From Daphnia carinata (Eukaryota; Arthropoda; Branchiopoda; Diplostraca; Daphniidae): a DNA stretch of 64,000 nt. The position numbers and the translations under genes are program-made. How positions within the stretch are numbered: the first letter of the stretch is position 1; each line of letters starts with the position of its first letter. Location of the stretch: contig NC_081337.1 of assembly GCF_022539665.2 (NCBI RefSeq), forward strand, positions 984,239-1,048,238, written 5' to 3'. A model generated the notes under the pieces. It worked only from the letters and a program-made list of their open reading frames with translations. It did no database searches and was not told the DNA's origin. Shown piece by piece: positions 20,271 through 31,500 of the stretch.

Positions 20271-20454
20271 TTGCGGGAGGTAGATGATAGGAGAAGAGGA
20301 CGGAAGGAGCGGGGAGAGAATCCGAGACGCTCGGGGACGGTTCGTGGCACGGGGTAGTGTGGGATACCCGAGATCGGGAGTACATCTCAGGGGCGGACGA
20401 GGACGCGCAGTCCACCGCTGAGGGAAAGCGGAACGGAAGAGCGAGGAGAAATAG

Positions 20455-21456
20455 AGGTCGGGGCTAACGAACAGGAGCAGCAACCGGCATCCGTTCGGCA
20501 GGAGTATCATCTCACATTCAGTGAGGAGGAAACTGAGCGGTGGGAGGACGCCGAAGAGGAAGAAGGATCGGGTGAACACGGAGAAGAGCAGCCAGAGTGG
20601 GATTTCGCGGATTTCAGAAGAAGATCATCGAATATCAGCAGCTTCATCCGGGGATTCAGAGCAGCTCAACAGCAAGGGGGCGCAAGGCACGCGAGATAAA
20701 TTCCAATCCCCACCCACCTTCGGGGGGAAGGACGGGGAAGACGTCGTGCAGTGGATGCATCGATACGAGAGAATCGGAAGGTATAATCGATGGGGAAATG
20801 AAGAACTTCGCGACCATGTGGAGCTGTCGCTGTCCGGGGCAGCGCAGAAGTGGTACTCATACAATGAGGCCGCGGGACAACTAGCAGCCGAATGGGAGGA
20901 TGTTGCAGGACCACCAGTTGTACCCGGAGTTAAAACACAGCTGTTGGAGCAATTCAAGCCAGTCAATCAGAACCGATTCAATGAAGCGAATCTGAGAGAA
21001 CGCAAACAAGGAATCGAGGAATCCACGATCGAGTATTTTTACGACATCCTGGATTTATGCCGCAGAGTAGACCCGAATATGACCGAAGCTACGAAATTGG
21101 CGCACCTATGGAGAGGACTCAAGCCAAGTTTACTAGAGAAACTCTGGAGTTTGAAACCCAACTCATGTGACGAATTCCTCCAAGAAATTAAGCGGTATCA
21201 GGAAATGACGTCCCGAGCGAGACACGAGGAATGGGCGATGGGCGTGGTCGGAAAAGAAACACCAACGACGGGAAGTGAGAGAATGGACCGAATAGAAAAA
21301 TTGCTAGAGGGACTAATGGGAGCCGTGGCATCAAAGAACGCATCAGGGGCAGCCGCACAGCAAGGAGAAAGAGCGGAGAGTCAGCAGTATCGGTCGGATA
21401 ACCGATCGATACTGAAATGGACTTCGGAGGGAAATACGAGCAGCGGAACATCATAA
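20455..21456 (+). CDS. Gag protein of the gag-only element
   Basis: Frame open from 20455 to TAA 21456. Residues from about 20690 on form a retrotransposon Gag capsid domain: PPTFGGKDGEDVVQWMHRYE, WYSYNE, LLEQFKP, NRFNEANLRERKQG, STIEYFYDILDLCRRVDP and FLQEIKRY. The C-terminal part is basic and polar, with no zinc knuckle seen. The first in-frame ATG (about 20755) is already inside the capsid domain. A second, acidic open frame (20358-20695: TFSEEETERWED, EEQPEWDFADF) leads into it and meets it at a run of five G at 20676, so the true N-terminus may come from that frame by one indel or a programmed shift. Confidence 0.75.
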   Translation, partial: RSGLTNRSSNRHPFGRSIISHSVRRKLSGGRTPKRKKDRVNTEKSSQSGISRISEEDHRISAASSGDSEQLNSKGAQGTRDKFQSPPTFGGKDGEDVVQWMHRYERIGRYNRWGNEELRDHVELSLSGAAQKWYSYNEAAGQLAAEWEDVAGPPVVPGVKTQLLEQFKPVNQNRFNEANLRERKQGIEESTIEYFYDILDLCRRVDPNMTEATKLAHLWRGLKPSLLEKLWSLKPNSCDEFLQEIKRYQEMTSRARHEEWAMGVVGKETPTTGSERMDRIEKLLEGLMGAVASKNASGAAAQQGERAESQQYRSDNRSILKWTSEGNTSSGTS

Positions 21457-21562
21457 ATATCCATTCGAGCTATGGGGTGTCATGTGGCCTGTACCATGTA
21501 GCAGTGTCCCCGGTTTTCTTTCGGTTTATATCTTTTTTTTGTGTTGTTTGTTTTTTAGTAAT

Positions 21563-21595
21563 GCATTCGGGGACGAATGCAGCTAGAGGGGGGGA
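21563..21595 (+). other. Palindrome and polypurine tract before the 3' LTR
   Basis: GCATTCGGGGACGAATGC (stem GCATTCG/CGAATGC) followed by AGAGGGGGGGA directly before the LTR. The tract primes plus-strand DNA synthesis in LTR elements. Confidence 0.75.
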
Positions 21596-21751
21596 TGTCA
21601 CGTGGTCAATGACCACGTTATGTGATCCAGTTAGTATGCAATGCTACCGGACGTGTGACGTCAGTGTTTTCCCCCTTATATAGTCCCCCCGTGGTCGTGT
21701 ATCGGAGCTCAGTCTTAGTCTTGTGAACCCTCAATACAACATACTGTTACA
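21596..21751 (+). repeat. Gag-only element 3' LTR
   Basis: 156 bp, almost identical to 19603-19758; differences include GATCCAG for GATCCGG and CGGAGC for CGGGGC. Flanked on the right by ATAG. Confidence 0.88.
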
Positions 21752-21755
21752 ATAG
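21752..21755. repeat. Target-site duplication ATAG (right)
   Basis: Second copy of the 4-bp duplication made by the gag-only element. Confidence 0.85.
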
Positions 21756-22436
21756 CAACAGAAAACCAATTGCAGAACCTTTTAAGGAAAAGAGAAGAAA
21801 ATAACATAGCCGTTGAAAGAGAAGGACAAGAAATAATTAGCAAGTTTGAAGGTGAACGAAAACAACTAGTTTCAAGATTAGAAATCGCAGAGCAACAGAT
21901 AAAAGAAGTCTTGGAAACAAACAAACAACTTCGGACAGAAACAGAAGAGACAAGAGAAATCCTTGAGAAAACCTTAACCGAAAAAGTCGGGTAACGAAGA
22001 AGCCGAAAAGGAATTACAGGAGTTAGTCATACAGGCAAGAAACTGAGAAGAAAAAATTAAGTATCTGGAAACAAGAATAATAGAATTTAGACAGCAACAG
22101 GTAACATTCGCCGAAACTGAGGACTTAAACGTTTCCAACGAAGCAGGAGAGATACAAAGCTAGTAAGTGGGATAAACGACCTAACTTCGTTAACAGAAGG
22201 AGGAGACAAATCCCTCCACTACGAGTTAGAATCCGAACAGATCGCCGAGCTACAGCAACGCAACGACGACCTAAAACACCGAATATAGATCCAAAACAAT
22301 GACATTCTCCAACTAGAACAGATGTATGAGGCTCTAGAAAACAAAATGGGACTTACACACAAAGAAACTCCGATAGCTGACCGCGACACAACGGATGCAG
22401 ATGACGGACCAGTATGGCTACAACCCAACCCATCGT
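21756..22436 (+). pseudogene. Coiled-coil Gag leader ORF, second part
   Basis: Continues the frame broken at 19602: highly charged heptads (LLRKREENN, RLEIAEQQIKEVLETNKQL) to TAA at 21994. After a frameshift and further stops, similar coiled-coil coding (LHYELESEQIAELQQR, LEQMYEALENK) runs to TGA 22436. That last frame overlaps the ATG of the main Gag ORF at 22414 by about 23 bases in another frame. The overlap would fit ribosomal frameshifting, but the decay prevents a firm reading. Confidence 0.5.
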
Positions 22437-23640
22437 GAAAGCGCTAGGAGAATTATTTTCGAGAGAAGATAAGAGTCAATTCCAGTCTTCAAAGGAAAAA
22501 AGTACTGATAAACTAATAACAGAATGGCTGAAGGACGCAGAACATGTAGCACGCAACAACGACTGGGATGACAGCCAAAAAACACGATTCTTCTCCGATA
22601 GACTAAAAGGTGATGCCCTAGAATGGCATGGAAACTACGTAGAAGAACAGAGTTACGAGTTAGACTACGATGAGTGGAAAAAGGCCATCATTGCAAGGTT
22701 CCAGGACGCTTATGACTTAGCAGCACTAGGGAAAAAGTTGTCCACATTAAAACAGAAACCTGAAGAAAAATGCAAAGCCTTTATCTCACGAATCAACAGC
22801 CTCTACGAGTCCATTGAAGGCAAAGAAGAAAAAACGGATCGCAACCAAACCATCGTAGAAGGCCGACTTATAAACACAGTCAAGGGAATGAGAGACTATA
22901 CCAAAACCAAAATCCTGATGTAAGGCATTTTACCAAAACTGAGAGCTGAACTCTACTTTAGAATGCCCGAAGATCCTGAAGATTTCGACCAATTATGTAA
23001 ACAACTGATTATATCGGAAGGCATTCTACATAGCAAAGAGATTGCAGAAGACAAAGAAATAAAGGCGGTAATCGCAGGAATAACGCATCACGAGAAACAA
23101 CAAGACAACGAACTCTCACAACAAAAGACAGAAATCGAATTTCTAAAGCAAAAAATACGTGAACTGGAAAATACTAATAAAAATCGTGAATCGTCACAAG
23201 ATACCGATATAACCATAGCAGCAGCAGATCGATACGAACAAAGATCTTCGCGATCAAACGATCGATATTCGAGACCACAAAATCCGGGAGTTCGATTTCA
23301 AGGAAGACCGAATAGCAGAGGTTCCAGTAGGGACAGAAACTTCAATCGTAGCAGAGAAAACAGCCCATACCGCACCAACTATAATTCACCACGAAGAGAA
23401 GGTACCTCCACGGGGTATAGACAATCCAATTATCACACTTATCAGCAATCACAAAGACCACCGTACAACAACAGACCGATACACTACAATCAACCAAGCT
23501 TTCAACCACACAACAATCAACAAGTGTATCATCAAAACCCAGCCTATTCTCATCAATAACAACAGCCACGACAAAATCAACCAAACACCACCGACACCCT
23601 TGGGAATAGAATTATTATCTGCCACGTGCAATAAAACAGG
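22414..23640 (+). pseudogene. Gypsy-type Gag, capsid to zinc knuckle
   Basis: ATG 22414, then a Retrotrans_gag domain: WLKDAEHVARNNDWDD, GDALEWHG, YDEWKKAIIARFQDA and EEKCKAFISRINSL. An in-frame TAA at 22921-22923 interrupts; the same frame goes on (PKLRAEL, FRMPEDPEDFDQLCKQL) and becomes Arg/Ser/Tyr-rich to TAA 23559. A zinc-knuckle remnant CNKTGHIAREC follows near 23640 in another frame, its first Cys pair disturbed by a small deletion. It would assemble particles and bind RNA; here it is broken. Confidence 0.8.
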
Positions 23641-25741
23641 GCACATTGCACGAGAATGTTGGATATGGCACGTATCAACAATCCGAACCGCCGTCAAATG
23701 CAGTAAACACAATATCCCTACCAAACAATTCCTCAACATGTAATTTAGAACCAGCGATACCCAAACTAATACGCATACCCATTCGAATTTTTGGAAAAGA
23801 AATTCATGCTTTAGTAGACACAGGAGCCGCAGGCAGTTTAGTTTCAGTCAGCATATTTTTAACCTAAAGAAGAGGGAAGAACTTAAATAAATTAAAAACA
23901 CTCCCTCGCCAATATTCAGAACGGTGTCAGGAGAAATACTAAAATCAATGGGGAAATTTCAATTTTCAATTATCATTAACGACAATCACGTCATTAACCA
24001 TGATTTCTTTATCATGGAATACTTAAACGAAACTTGCATCTTAGGATTAGACTTTTTATCAAGCAACAATGTAAAACTTAATACCAGAAACAGGCAGATC
24101 AATTACGACCATTTTGGAATAGAACATAGCTTTGGAACCAACATACACCCAATATACAGCCTAACATTTGGCAAAGCAGGCATTCATATCCCAATTCTCC
24201 CAGACCGTTCAACAGAAAATAATGACAACAATGACCTTACCGAAGCAGATTACCGCAGCCTAGAATCTTTCTCGCAATCAGACAATACCAAGAAATGTAA
24301 GCGGATTAGACAAACCCAAGAAAGTGAAATGAATAACATCTCTGACGAGATACGCATTAAAATCGAAATTCTATTGAAAAAACACGAAGCTCTATTTGCA
24401 GAAAAGGAATCAGATTTGGGTTTAGCAACTGATGTAAAGCATCCCATTAACATAGGATACAACGCCCCAATTACTCAACGGTTGCGCAGGACCCCAGAAG
24501 CCTTAAAACTTATTGTCAAGACAAAAATCGAAGTGATTTTGAGTAACAAGATTATTAGGGAAATTCACAGCCCATTTGCAGCAGCAATTGTAATGGTACC
24601 CAAAAAAGATGGAGAAATGCGTATGTGTATTGACTAAAGGGCACTGAACAAAATAACCGTAAAAGACAAATATCCTTTACCAAGAATTGACGACACCATT
24701 GATGCATTGAGCGGATCAGCTTCCTTCTCGACATTGGACTTACTGAGCGGCTACTGGCAAATCGAGATAGAAGAAAGCGACAAACACAAAACCGCCTTCA
24801 TCTGTGAATTTCAACAATACGAATTTAATAGAATGCCATTTTGATTAACAAATGCACCAAGCACTATTCAACGAGCAATGAATAACATCTTGAAATCAGT
24901 ATTATTCAAATTCGCATTGGTTTATCTAGTTGACATCATAGTGTTCAGTGATAATATTACAGAACATGTGACACATCTAGGAACAGTGTTTAAGCTTCTT
25001 AAAGACGCAGGACTAAAGTTAAAAAGAAAGAAATGTGAATTCTTCAAGGAAGAGTTAGATTATTTAGGGTACATCGTCTCGAAAAAGGGAATAACACCAA
25101 GTACGAAAAAGCTAGATGCAATCATCAAATACACAACTCCCAAAAACGTGAAAGAATTGAGCTCATTTTTAGGGCTGGCTAGTTATTACAGGAAATTCAT
25201 CCGGGCTTTTGCTGATAAAGCCCACCCACTGACAGCGCTAACGAGAAAATCAGCCGAGTGGAAATGGGGAGAGGAAAAAAGGGACGCCTTTAACTGTATC
25301 AAGAACTGTCTCATAACTAGACCTATCCTAGGGTATCCAGAATTCACGCGCGAATTTATCATCTACACGGATGCTTCAGGATACGGAATAGGAGCAGTCT
25401 TGGCTCAGATACAGACTCTACCTCAATCAGCGGATTCAGCGGAGTCCGACGTACAGGAGCCCCGTGAATCAGACGGCGCGGAAGTCGACATAGCGTACAG
25501 CTCTAAACATCTTAACGACCGCGAGGCCAAATGGTCAACCACAGAGAAAGAGGCTTACGCAATTATCCACGCAATTGACGTGTTTAGAACATATTTATAC
25601 GGACGCAGATTTACCGTATTTACAGACCATAGACCTTTAGAATGGCTAATGAGCAAGACAGAACCCACAGGAAGATTAGCTAGATGGGCACTAAAACTCC
25701 AAGAATTTGACATCGCAATTGGGTACCAGCCTGGGATGTAA
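23641..25741 (+). pseudogene. Gypsy-type protease, reverse transcriptase and RNase H
   Basis: Protease has ALVDTGAAGSLVS (about 23808) and CILGLDFL (about 24035). Reverse transcriptase has HPINIGYNAPITQRLRRTP, then VMVPKKDGEMRMCID cut by TAA at 24635-24637. DLLSGYWQIEIEES follows and is cut by TGA at 24842-24844. Next comes VYLVDIIVFSDN, where V at 24929-24931 replaces the first Asp of YLDD, so catalysis would be lost. RNase H has IIYTDASGYGIGAVLAQ, WSTTEKEAYAI and VFTDHRPLEWLM. An insert (SADSAESDVQEPRESDGAE) sits within RNase H. The frame ends at about 25739. All breaks are single-base changes or short indels. Confidence 0.88.
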
Positions 25742-26250
25742 CACCAAAATGCTGACACCCTAAGTCGTATTCCCATAGTGCCACTAGCACGAGAAGAAAC
25801 AAGGGCAACGGAAAAAGAAAGTGTCATAAGAGAGCTTGAAAATATTCGAAAGGAAAGTGAAAGATTAAAGAACAAATTACAAATCGAAAAATTAAGGAAA
25901 CAAGAACACCTTGAGAGAGAAAATAAAAGTATTCAAAAAGAAAGCGAAAGTGTGAAAGAGAAAGTCCTCAAAAGGAAAGCGAAAGTTACGAGAGGGAAAG
26001 TCTTCAGAAGAAGAGTGTAAGTTTCGAAAGAGAAATTGGAAGTGAAAGTAAAAGGTCTTGGAGAGAAAGCAGATGGATAGAACTACAGCAAGCAGATAAA
26101 TATTGCCAAACATTAAGGAAGAAAATACAAGACGATAGCCAGAAAAGTAAAAATAGCAGATTCGAGAGCAAATTTATAATCAATGAAAAAGGTCTATTAA
26201 CAGATAGGCAAGGAAAATTAGTAGTCCCTATACCGTTAATCACGGGGATT
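25742..26250 (+). pseudogene. Charged coiled-coil linker between RNase H and integrase
   Basis: The frame reads RELENIRKESERLKNKLQ, LRKQEHLERENKSIQKES and VKEKVLKRKAKVTRGKV. After a frame change it continues with SRWIELQQADKYCQTLRKKI up to the integrase zinc finger. Most gypsy elements have only a short spacer here with a TLSR-type motif; that motif is visible (ADTLSRIPIVP) at 25750-25775 just before the coil. The length and strong Lys/Glu heptads are unusual. Confidence 0.6.
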
Positions 26251-27532
26251 TTACGAGCAAACCATGATCACATGTTAGCAGGACATTTAGGAATCGAAAA
26301 AACAATAGCCAGACTTCGAGAGCAATACTTCTTCCCATACATGCGACAAAACGTAACAGAACACATCAAAAATTGCCTTAAATGCGCAAAACGCAAGGCT
26401 TTGGGAGGAAGTAAAGCACCATTGCAACCTATGCCCCCAGGCGAAAGGGTGTGGGAAAGACTTGCGATGGATATTGTGGGTCCAGTTCAAGAAAGCGCAC
26501 AGGGACATTATATTTTAGTCCTATCAGATTACGCCAGTCGTTTCGTTTTTACAGTACCAATGAGAGATCAAACTGCCCAAACAATTGCTAGAGTCTTGGT
26601 TAATGATATTTTTACCAAATATGGACCCCCGAAGTTGTCTTAACAGATCAAGGGACTTTCTGTCGAGCTTAATCCTAGAAATTAGCAAATTATTCAAAAT
26701 CAAACAAATCAGAACAACAGCATAGCAACCCCAAACGGACGGATTAGTAGAACGATTCAACAGAATCCTATATGACATGTTAACTTGCTACGTGACAGAT
26801 GAACCAGAAAATTAGGACAAATATCTCCCATTCGTCACATTTGCTTACAACACAGCGAAGCAATCGACAGTGCAACAAAGCCCATTCTTCCTATTCTTTG
26901 GGAGACATGCAGTGCTCCCTAGCGACATCAAAATAGATAGACGGTACGAAACATACGAAGACACCAGTGTAATGTACTCACATCAATGGAAGAAGGCTCA
27001 GCAACTAGCGAAGGAACACCTATTTCGGGCACAGACAAAACAAAAAAGATATTACGACAAAGGAACAAAAGCAATCAAATACAACATCGGTGACTTTGTG
27101 CTACTGAAAGACCCACCAACTGCCGGAAAATTCATCAACAGGTGGAATGGACCATTCAAAATCACCAGAAGTTTTTCAGATCTCACTTACGAGATTCAAC
27201 ACACCAACAATGAAAAACTAAAATCGATAGTACTTGTCAACCGCCTAAAACTTTACGCCCCAGGAAACTTAGGAACAGAAAGAACATCACATGTGACAAG
27301 CGAACCAAAAAATGAAAAAGTACGACGAGGACCAGGAAGGCCAAGAAAAAACTTCAGTAGCTACGAAAGACGACTTCCTCCTAAACCACGTATATTTCAA
27401 GCAACAAAAGAGGAGTCTTGTATAATCATCGCGCCAAACATACCCGGTCCCATACCAGATAATCCTGCGCACAATAGAATGATGAATCTACGATACAACT
27501 TACGGCAACGCCACGAAGTATCGAGATTCTAA
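26251..27532 (+). pseudogene. Gypsy-type integrase with AT-hook-like tail
   Basis: Zinc-binding part HDHMLAGHLGIEKT … CLKCAKRK, then RLAMDIVGP (first catalytic Asp). The frame stops at 26641 after KYGPPKLS; the second Asp region and HTTAYQPQTDG-type segment (QTDGLVERFNR, catalytic Glu) follow in shifted or stop-containing frames. From 26870 the frame is open: SPFFLFFGRHAVLPSD, IGDFVLLKDPPTAGKF (GPY/F-like module) and NRLKLYAPGN. A basic tail has RRGPGRPRKN, an AT-hook-like GRP motif, and the frame ends at TAA 27530-27532. The tail may have helped target chromatin. Confidence 0.82.
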
Positions 27533-27562
27533 AAAAAAACCTTCAAAATTTTCTTTTCGTAG

Positions 27563-30500
27563 ATGGAACTGATACTATTATTCATCCACTTACTCACCAT
27601 CATTCCATCCACATACCCCATCTATTCAACCGTATGCGACTGTAACAACGTAAAAACCAGAGGAATTTTAGATATAGAAGCACCATATTACTGCAACAAC
27701 AAGGAAACAGATACAGCACACTTACCTAGAATACCCACGTTGTGCACTTTAAAAACGACGCAGAAACCAGCAGCCTCCTGGAAGGCTGGACATGCAAACA
27801 ATGGATAAAAACAAAGAAAATACCAGGATCATTTTGGATCGGATCCTTCACCACAATATATTCACAAGAAACTAAATTAATAACCCCACTGGAATACTGG
27901 AAAATGATGAACGACAAGAAATGTGGCGATAACATTATGCAGACCGGACCATCATGGCTAAGTTTTACAGCAACTCCAACAGATGAAGGAAAATGGTACG
28001 CCATCAAGGAATACCACACCCTCAATTGTGTAGCGGAACAAATCACGCTACGGCAGGAAAAACCGGATGACCCAATTGAAAGCCCTTTTGGATCATTGAA
28101 CACCACCCAGCAGGAAGGACACTTCATTCAGAATCAAAACACAATTGTGTGGGGAGACAGAATAACAAATAACTCATACTCACAAACGCTGCTTAAGGGA
28201 AGCGGATATCTGGAACTTCCAAGGATGCTGGAACACGAAAACACAGCCGTCTCTATGACACCAATCGACAGATAGAGATTTCGTTCCTAAACAAACCAGA
28301 TAGACATCACACCACAAGGTTACAAAGTTGTGGGTATACCGCTCACATACCTAATTTTTCCAACGGAAACTACAAGAAGACTGTACGAGATGCTCAAAAC
28401 AACTATAAATACATGTATGCACAATACTCACCTGGATACATCAGTGTGCAAAGATTATAGGGAACTCTAATTAGCCAAACGGAAACGATCCATTCAGCAG
28501 GAAGTTACATTCTTGCTTAACGCTCCTGTCGGAGAGTCAGACGCCAGTAAACGCCTATACAGCATTTCGTAGGCCTGGGGATCAATAAGAATGGGATATC
28601 AACAGGCAATCGGAATCAAGGAAAAAGAACAGTTAATAGTATACAACGCCACGATATACGTTACCTACAAACCCGGAGAAAGTAACACAATAATGGCCCA
28701 TTATCGTCTAAATAACAGTGACCCACTGCCGTCAGGATCAGAATTCGAATACATCGTAGATCAAATAATAAGACTTCAGATAACCAATATTTGCATCACT
28801 GAAGCAGAAGCAGATCGTCTAGTTGCAGCTACCTGTTCTGACTTTTCAACACGCTGGATTCTCGATCAACAAAATTATTAAATTAATTAAGTTAATTTCA
28901 CAAGAATCGTATCTATGCATTACCTTAGGCATGGGCCAAATAATCAAACTGGCAGAATGCAAAGAAGGTGAAGCAAGTGAATACGCAAAACAACAATGGA
29001 TCTTCGAAACTGTAAACACCAATCCTGATATCCTAGAAAATTTTCCAGATAAAACATTAGCAGAAATGCAGGAAATTCAGCAAGAACAACGGCAATCAAA
29101 ACGGCAATCACAACCACGATTAATTGGCCACTATTCGGAGGAATTTAAAAAACTAATCACGGCAGCGGAAATATAATCTGGGACATGATTGCCTGGGGAT
29201 TATTGAAAAATGGAAAAGCACCGAATGAAAAATGTCTAACACACCACGGAGTAAACAAACAAATGACATAAGAAGAATGTGACAACGAGTGGCCGAGATG
29301 TCAAGAAGAACTAAGAAAACTGGTGAGCAGCAACGATCCATTAGTGCAATCACAAACTACGGTAGCCAACTGTAGTAAAACAACAGAAGGAGGACAAGCT
29401 TTTGAATATACATCTGATTTCACCATCAGACCGTTCAACGCAAACACCTGTGTCAAAGCCAACACGACAATGCTAGTCCTTCAGGAATGCGCTAACACTA
29501 GCTCAATCTGGGGCACATTCGAGCACACAGGACAGCTCATGGCAACAGATAGAACTGGGTTACATTCACCTTCATCAGACAGGACACAGAGAGTAGGACG
29601 AGTGAGCCTGGGGCATTGTCACTGCTCCAGCAAGAAACAACATTTCAGCTTCGAATATCGGAATCCACACCAGCCAAAAACGCTTTCAGCGGCAGCCATC
29701 ATTGCACTACACACTCAACAGTCATTGGACGGAAAAACACTTCCATCTCTACCGCCACTAATGAAAAGAGAGGTAATCAACCAATCAGAGACGCACAAAA
29801 CTTTGGCCACTCCCCCTGCCACGCCCCCAACAGAAAAATTCCCAACAACGACAAGCACTACGACGACTACAAAGCCCACAATAAAAACAACATCGGGAAC
29901 AACAACAACAACAACGGTAAAAACCACAACAACAATTAGGCCAGTCACATACACAGCAGCCAACAAGCCCACGACAACATATAAAACTACAACTAAACCC
30001 AGCATGACATCAACTTCGATAAAACCCCCACCAATTACAAAGCCAATAATCACGTCAACAAGCACTAAACCCACCACTACTACTAGAACTACGACAACAG
30101 CTAAAGTAACTTCAACTTTAACAACCATTACAACCACTAAGCCTACGTCAACGACGACAACGCCCACTACGACAACATCCACAACAACAGTGACAACGAC
30201 AAAGCGCCAGCCAATATCAACTACACCGAGTAGGGCGACAGTGAAAGAAAGTTCGACGACCCACGCAGTCATAAACACAGAAAGCTGGAATGATTCCATT
30301 AGCTACAACGGAAACAACGTCTACAACAGAAGAAAACCTAATCCAGGCCATCGAGGACAGCAACAGCATCCAAAATTCGGAATCCCTGATAATTTCAATG
30401 GACCAGAAAACTGAAGATTCCTTAAGTGATGAAAAAACGGAAAATGGCCTACCCAAAAACATCGAAGAATTCAACGACAAAATTAAATACCAACTAAACA

Positions 30501-31500
30501 AAATGCACGAGCAATATAAAATTAGCATTGAAACAGAACACGAGAACAAACTTGCAAAAGAAATCCGAGACGTTTATTGTCAACTATTAGCAATCAAAAG
30601 AACACAAGCAGTCATCTTAGCTCTAATTCTAGCTGAAGCAGCAGTAGGTTTACCAATCGCACGAGACTACAAGGCTTCGGCCAAGCAATGACACTCCAAC
30701 AATGTGAAGCAAACAGAATTTTTATATCAGGAAATGAAACCAAATGTGGATTTCAACCGTTCTTTACTTACGAAGGAAAGAACTGTACTATCGGAACAGA
30801 TGGATGGTCAATTCACCCATACTCCGATTGTTTTTGGAAGACACCTTTAGTCAATCTAAATGGAAATTCACACACCTGGGTACACAACTCTACAACAGGA
30901 GATTGGATACGCCAAAAACCTAGCATTCACATGCCGAATTTAGACCTCATTACATAATTTGAAGAGCTCCACCTTAATGATTTCGACTTCTCGCTGACGA
31001 GTCATCCAGCACACGAAACAATGGAGATGGAGCAATTGAATATCCTAAAGGACCTAGTAGGAAAAATGCAAGAAGGAAATTCCAATTCTATTGGAGATAT
31101 TGTTATGTCAGAACAACAAGATAATCAAATCGGTCACATATTCTCATGGATCGACAAACTGAAAATAATAAGTCTATCATTGGTTGGATTTGTGCTATTC
31201 CTCGTATGCTTACGGATCTTTATCGTTTGCAACCCTTTCTCAAAAATTAAAGAACGTATCCGTAGAAGTCGGAAATTTACAAGAAAATACGACGACAGCA
31301 TAGAAGAAAAACATGAACTTTCATCAATGATACCAGCACGAGAGATCAGAGCTACCAACCTATCATTCAGGCATAGCTATCGAAGAACCATTCATACGAA
31401 CATCTGCCCCGGCACAACTGACAACAGAAAGACATGTACACATACATCCTCCACGACCAAGTGCACCAAATCCATTAATCGACCCATCTATTGAAGAGAC
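27563..31500 (+). pseudogene. Envelope-like glycoprotein region, broken
   Basis: Pieces in at least six frames. The first ORF begins with a hydrophobic signal-like segment and a Cys pair. The next (27742-28275) is rich in Trp and Cys and ends at TAG. Fragments at 28591-28881, 28898-29176 and 29323-30414 follow; the last contains a long Thr-rich mucin-like stalk at about 29840-30210. Then come a possible fusion-type hydrophobic stretch near 30610-30665, a Cys-rich piece at 30688-30957 and a transmembrane segment at about 31160-31230 with a basic tail. From memory, the spacing of Cys and Trp recalls glycoproteins of Jingchuvirales captured by arthropod LTR elements rather than the gypsy/baculovirus F type. 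It is non-functional as it stands. Confidence 0.6.

Larger units (their letters stand above)
19603..21751 (+). mobile_element. Gag-only LTR retrotransposon (TR-GAG type), 2149 bp
   Basis: Two 156-bp LTRs (19603-19758, 21596-21751; TGTCACG…GTTACA) with only a few differences, flanked by ATAG. Inside are a TGG primer site directly after the 5' LTR, a leader of seven repeated hairpins, one Gag ORF and a polypurine tract AGAGGGGGGGA. No protease, reverse transcriptase, RNase H or integrase is present, so it must use enzymes of another element. It is much richer in G and C than the A-rich gypsy element around it. The GCATTCGGGGACGAATGC palindrome just before the polypurine tract recalls 3' ends of Ty3/gypsy elements. 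It is younger than its host element. Confidence 0.88.

Noticed and set aside
19874-20579. Overlapping minus-strand ORFs of 158-199 codons rich in Leu, Pro and Ser
   Set aside because: They read the hairpin repeats of the gag-only element backwards in three frames. The repeat length (38/39) keeps no frame, and the Gag coding lies on the plus strand.
29715-30299. 194-codon minus-strand ORF of mostly Val and Gly
   Set aside because: It is the antisense of the Thr-rich stalk (ACN codons read backwards as NGT/GTN).
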